Below are positions 5,627 through 8,545 of a stretch of 8,545 nucleotides of DNA, piece by piece; position 1 is the first letter of the stretch, and each line of letters opens with the position of its first letter. The DNA is from Bacteroidales bacterium. GTDB taxonomy: Bacteria; Bacteroidota; Bacteroidia; Bacteroidales; ML635J-15. The notes beneath the pieces are model-generated. The model was not told the DNA's origin. It saw only the letters and a program-made list of their open reading frames with translations, and made no database searches. The translations under genes were made by a program, and so were the position numbers. Location: the NCBI GenBank assembly GCA_028697515.1, contig JAQVEY010000080.1:1-8545 (forward strand), written 5' to 3'.

Positions 5627-7789
5627 ATGAGTAAGGCTAAAAACAAACCGAAGTATAAACAAGCTGTGCAAACAGAACAGAAGCCGATTGCAACCAAGAA
5701 AAAGTTCAGTTTCGATTGGAAAGTTTTTCTTGTTCTAAGTATTTTAGCATTTGTTTTATATGGTAATACTCTTAATCATGACTATGCACTCGACGATGCA
5801 ATTGTAATTACAAATAATCAGTTTACTCAAAAAGGTGTAGATGGAATTCCTGATATTTTTAAATATGACACCTTTGTAGGATTTTGGCTAACAAGTTATA
5901 AAGATAGAACAGCAGAACAGATTCAGGAAGAAAAGAAACTTGTTGCCGGAGGTCGTTATCGCCCATTATCTTTAGCAACATTTGCTTTGGAGGTCGAATA
6001 TTTCGGGAAAAACATAAAGGATGCACAGGGCAATATTGTATATAAGGGAAATCCCTTTATTAGTCATCTCATTAATATTATTTTATATCTGGGTGCCACA
6101 TTGATTTTGTTTTTGGTTTTAAAAAGACTTTTCCCGATTGATGAAAATAAAAAGTGGTATTTAAGTATGCCTTTTATTGTAAGTTTATTATTTTTAGCAC
6201 ATCCTATACATACTGAAGCTGTTGCAAATATTAAGGGAAGAGACGAAATTATGACTTTGATTGGTTCTTTATCAGCATTATTATTTATGCTTAAATATCT
6301 CGATTCCAGAAAAGTTTATTTTCTTCTTTTATCTTGCTTAGCATTGTTTTTGGGGCTATTATCCAAAGAAAATGCAATTACTTTTCTAGCTGTAATTCCG
6401 ATTACTGTTTATTATTTCACAAAGCATAGTCTTAAAAAGAATTGGAAAGCATTTAGTCTTTTGTTTACTGTTGCTGGAATTTTTCTTTTAATAAGAGGAA
6501 GTATTTTAGGCTTTGGAGGACACGAAGAAGTTGCTCAGGAAATAATGAATAATCCCTTTTTACATGCCAGCGGAGCAGAAAAAATGGCAACAATATTTTT
6601 TACCTTATGGATATACATTAAACTTCTAATCTTTCCTCATCCACTTACTTATGATTATTATCCAAATCAAATTGAGATTATTAACTGGGCTAATCCTGGG
6701 GCATTTTTACCATTACTATTATATCTCGCAATAGGAATTTATGCTGTTTATGGTATGATAAAAAAGAAAGATGTTTTTTCATACTCAATCTGGTTTTATC
6801 TTATTCCACTATCTGTTGTTTCAAACATATTCTTCCCGGTAGGAACATTTATGAATGAACGTTTTGTGTTTATTTCGTCAATTGGATTCTGCATCTTGAT
6901 AGGCTGGTTGATATACAAATATATCCCCAAACTGATTAAAAACCTACAGTCTTCGGAGTATGTTACTATCTTAATTCTGCTTATAATTTTAGGATTATAT
7001 TCATTTAAAACAATTAATCGTAATAAAGCCTGGGAAAACGATCTAACTTTGTTCACGACTGATGTGCAGGTCAGTTCAAATTCGGCAAAAAGCAATTGTT
7101 CTGCAGGAGGTAAAATTATAGAGGAGGCACAAAAGCCCGAGAATAAAGCTAATAAAGCCGTTCATGACGAAATGTGTGTTCAGGCAATAGCATATCTTGA
7201 GAGAGCTGTTGAGATTTATCCCGAATATGTGGATGCGTTGAATTTGCTTGGAAATGCTTACTATGAGTACAATTTTGATATTGCAAAATCATTGCATTAT
7301 TATTCAAAGGTACTAAAACTAAAGAAGTTTCATTCAATCTCATATGCTAATGCCAGAATAGTTATGTTGAACACAGTAGGTTTGATGAGTGTCGGATCAA
7401 CACAAAGCACTGCGGAAGATGTTATCCGGGGCTGCCTTGATATTACTGCTGTTCAGCCAGAATTTGGGGAAGCGTATCATCTTATTGGAACAATGTATGG
7501 CAAGTACAGGAATAATATGGATTCGGCATGGTATTATTTCGAAAAAGCAAATGCTTGTAATTTTGACAAGAATGCAAGCTTTTATAAAGATTTAGGCGTT
7601 GTTTGCGGGATGACAGGAAGATATAAAGAAGCTTTGACATATTTTCTAAAAGCAATTGAGCTTGATCCTAAAGATCCGCAGACATATTATAATGCCGGAG
7701 TTACATATCAACAGTTAGGAGATCTCAATAATGCTGCGGCATATATTTCCAAATCGAACGAATTGACAAATCAACAACAGCAGAAATGA
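5627..7789 (+). CDS. TMTC-like GT-C membrane glycosyltransferase with C-terminal TPRs
   Basis: This 720-residue protein has a Lys-rich cytoplasmic N-terminus (1-31), about 11-12 hydrophobic segments between residues 33 and 460, and a soluble TPR tail (about 513-715). The first external loop carries NHDYALDDAIVITNN (50-64). The Asp56-Asp57 pair matches the DD signature that GT-C enzymes use for catalysis or metal binding. Other landmarks of the TMTC/bacterial TPR-GT-C family are RYRPLS (110-115), AHPIHTEAVANIKGRDE (191-207), LSKENA (245-250), NERF (410-413) and NKAWENDLTLF (466-476). Clear TPRs end the protein, for example 651-684 (AIELDPKDP). By family knowledge it would transfer a sugar from a polyprenyl-phosphate carrier to exported protein, with the TPRs gripping the acceptor. 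TMTC1-4 do this with mannose on cadherins. Donor and acceptor here are inferred. The stop overlaps the next start (ATGA), so the GT2 gene is translationally coupled. Confidence 0.8.
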   Translation: MSKAKNKPKYKQAVQTEQKPIATKKKFSFDWKVFLVLSILAFVLYGNTLNHDYALDDAIVITNNQFTQKGVDGIPDIFKYDTFVGFWLTSYKDRTAEQIQEEKKLVAGGRYRPLSLATFALEVEYFGKNIKDAQGNIVYKGNPFISHLINIILYLGATLILFLVLKRLFPIDENKKWYLSMPFIVSLLFLAHPIHTEAVANIKGRDEIMTLIGSLSALLFMLKYLDSRKVYFLLLSCLALFLGLLSKENAITFLAVIPITVYYFTKHSLKKNWKAFSLLFTVAGIFLLIRGSILGFGGHEEVAQEIMNNPFLHASGAEKMATIFFTLWIYIKLLIFPHPLTYDYYPNQIEIINWANPGAFLPLLLYLAIGIYAVYGMIKKKDVFSYSIWFYLIPLSVVSNIFFPVGTFMNERFVFISSIGFCILIGWLIYKYIPKLIKNLQSSEYVTILILLIILGLYSFKTINRNKAWENDLTLFTTDVQVSSNSAKSNCSAGGKIIEEAQKPENKANKAVHDEMCVQAIAYLERAVEIYPEYVDALNLLGNAYYEYNFDIAKSLHYYSKVLKLKKFHSISYANARIVMLNTVGLMSVGSTQSTAEDVIRGCLDITAVQPEFGEAYHLIGTMYGKYRNNMDSAWYYFEKANACNFDKNASFYKDLGVVCGMTGRYKEALTYFLKAIELDPKDPQTYYNAGVTYQQLGDLNNAAAYISKSNELTNQQQQK

Positions 7790-8544
7790 TAAACGGGAAA
7801 AAGCTGATAGTAGTATTGCCGGCTTATAATGCAGGTCAGACTTTGGAAAAGACGTTTTCAGAAATTCCTTTCGATATCACTGATGATGTTATTCTTGTTG
7901 ATGATAAAAGCACTGACAATACTGTCGAAAAGGCGAAAGAACTAGGAATAAAACATATAATTGTTCACGACGATAATAAAGGATATGGCGGTAATCAAAA
8001 AACCTGCTATAATAACGCTTTACAACTCAGCGCTGATATTGTAATAATGTTACATCCCGATTATCAATATACTCCAAAGTTGATTCATTCAATGGCATAT
8101 CTGATAGCCAATGATGTTTACCCTGTAGTGTTAGGCTCAAGAATTTTGGGAAGAGGGGCACTTAAAGGAGGAATGCCTTTTTACAAGTATGTTTTCAACA
8201 GATTTTTGACTCTAACACAAAATATTCTTTTACATCAAAAATTATCAGAATACCATACAGGATACAGAGCTTTTTCTAAAGAAGTTCTCAAATCTATTAA
8301 TTACAATGCCAATTCAGACAATTTTGTCTTTGATAATCAAATGTTGGCTCAGATATTTTTTGCAGGCTTTGAAATTGCCGAAATTACATGTCCCACAAAG
8401 TATTTTGATGAAGCTTCCTCAATAAACATCAGTAATAGTATAAAATATGGCTGGGGCGTTATTGGGACATCTTTTTCGTATTTCTTTAATAAATTGGGGA
8501 TAGTAAAATCAAAAATATTTTTAGCTCCCGAAAAACTTAGTTAA
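7786..8544 (+). CDS. Family 2 glycosyltransferase (DPM/DPG-synthase-like)
   Basis: This 252-residue GT-A-fold enzyme has the expected order of motifs: VVLPAYNAG (9-17), ILVDDKSTDNT (36-46) for the nucleotide, NKGYGGNQKTCY (64-75), MLHPDYQY (88-95) where the DxD motif usually lies, LGSR (116-119) and SEYHTGYRAFSK (154-165) near the acceptor site. The DxD position reads H-P-D, so only its second Asp is kept. I recall this, together with GYGGNQKTCY, as normal for a bacterial subfamily, so it is not evidence of inactivity. There is no clear membrane anchor, unlike many polyprenyl-phosphate glycosyltransferases with C-terminal TM segments. The gene starts inside the stop of the GT-C gene (ATGA). 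The likely role is making a lipid-linked sugar for that partner, but direct transfer to a glycan is also possible. The stop is one base from the window edge, so downstream partners are unseen. Confidence 0.85.
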   Translation: MINGKKLIVVLPAYNAGQTLEKTFSEIPFDITDDVILVDDKSTDNTVEKAKELGIKHIIVHDDNKGYGGNQKTCYNNALQLSADIVIMLHPDYQYTPKLIHSMAYLIANDVYPVVLGSRILGRGALKGGMPFYKYVFNRFLTLTQNILLHQKLSEYHTGYRAFSKEVLKSINYNANSDNFVFDNQMLAQIFFAGFEIAEITCPTKYFDEASSINISNSIKYGWGVIGTSFSYFFNKLGIVKSKIFLAPEKLS

Positions 8545-8545
8545 T

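Overview
The window looks like chromosomal DNA from a member of the Bacteroidota (Bacteroidetes). It is AT-rich, the gene starts lack strong Shine-Dalgarno sequences, and perfect matches to the Bacteroidetes -7 promoter box TAnnTTTG lie just upstream of two genes. The proteins also fit the phylum: a secreted PS-10/S37-type peptidase, a bacterial-type AspRS, a TMTC-like membrane/TPR protein and a GT2 enzyme with the GYGGNQKTCY signature. I cannot name a genus. I see no rRNA, tRNA, CRISPR array or complete insertion sequence.

Layout. (1) 157-1443 (+): secreted serine peptidase of the S37/PS-10 type, with signal peptide and a visible Ser/Asp/His triad. (2) 1444-1789: intergenic region holding a 191-bp MITE-like element (1557-1747) with 14-bp terminal inverted repeats and an exact 8-bp target duplication. 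It sits directly upstream of a perfect TAnnTTTG box. (3) 1790-3547 (+): aspS, complete, with all class II synthetase motifs. (4) 3548-4158: a 611-bp gene-free stretch with two 15-bp palindromic repeats, a small hairpin and a ~110-bp long imperfect hairpin of the dispersed-repeat type. (5) 4159-5469 (-): stand-alone ATPase of the ATPase_2 + DUF234 type with a PD-(D/E)XK-like C-terminus. (6) 5470-5626: divergent intergenic region with a second pair of the same 15-bp palindromes and a candidate promoter. (7) 5627-7789 (+): TMTC-like GT-C membrane protein with C-terminal TPRs. (8) 7786-8544 (+): GT2 glycosyltransferase overlapping the previous stop by 4 nt.

How it fits together. The peptidase and aspS are independent housekeeping or accessory genes. 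The ATPase gene runs against its neighbours, and the region containing it is bracketed by matching palindromic repeats, so it reads like an inserted accessory module. The last two genes form a translationally coupled pair. By family knowledge, the GT2 enzyme could make a polyprenyl-phosphate sugar and the GT-C/TPR protein could use it to glycosylate exported protein. That pair and the small mobile element next to the aspS promoter are the most interesting points.
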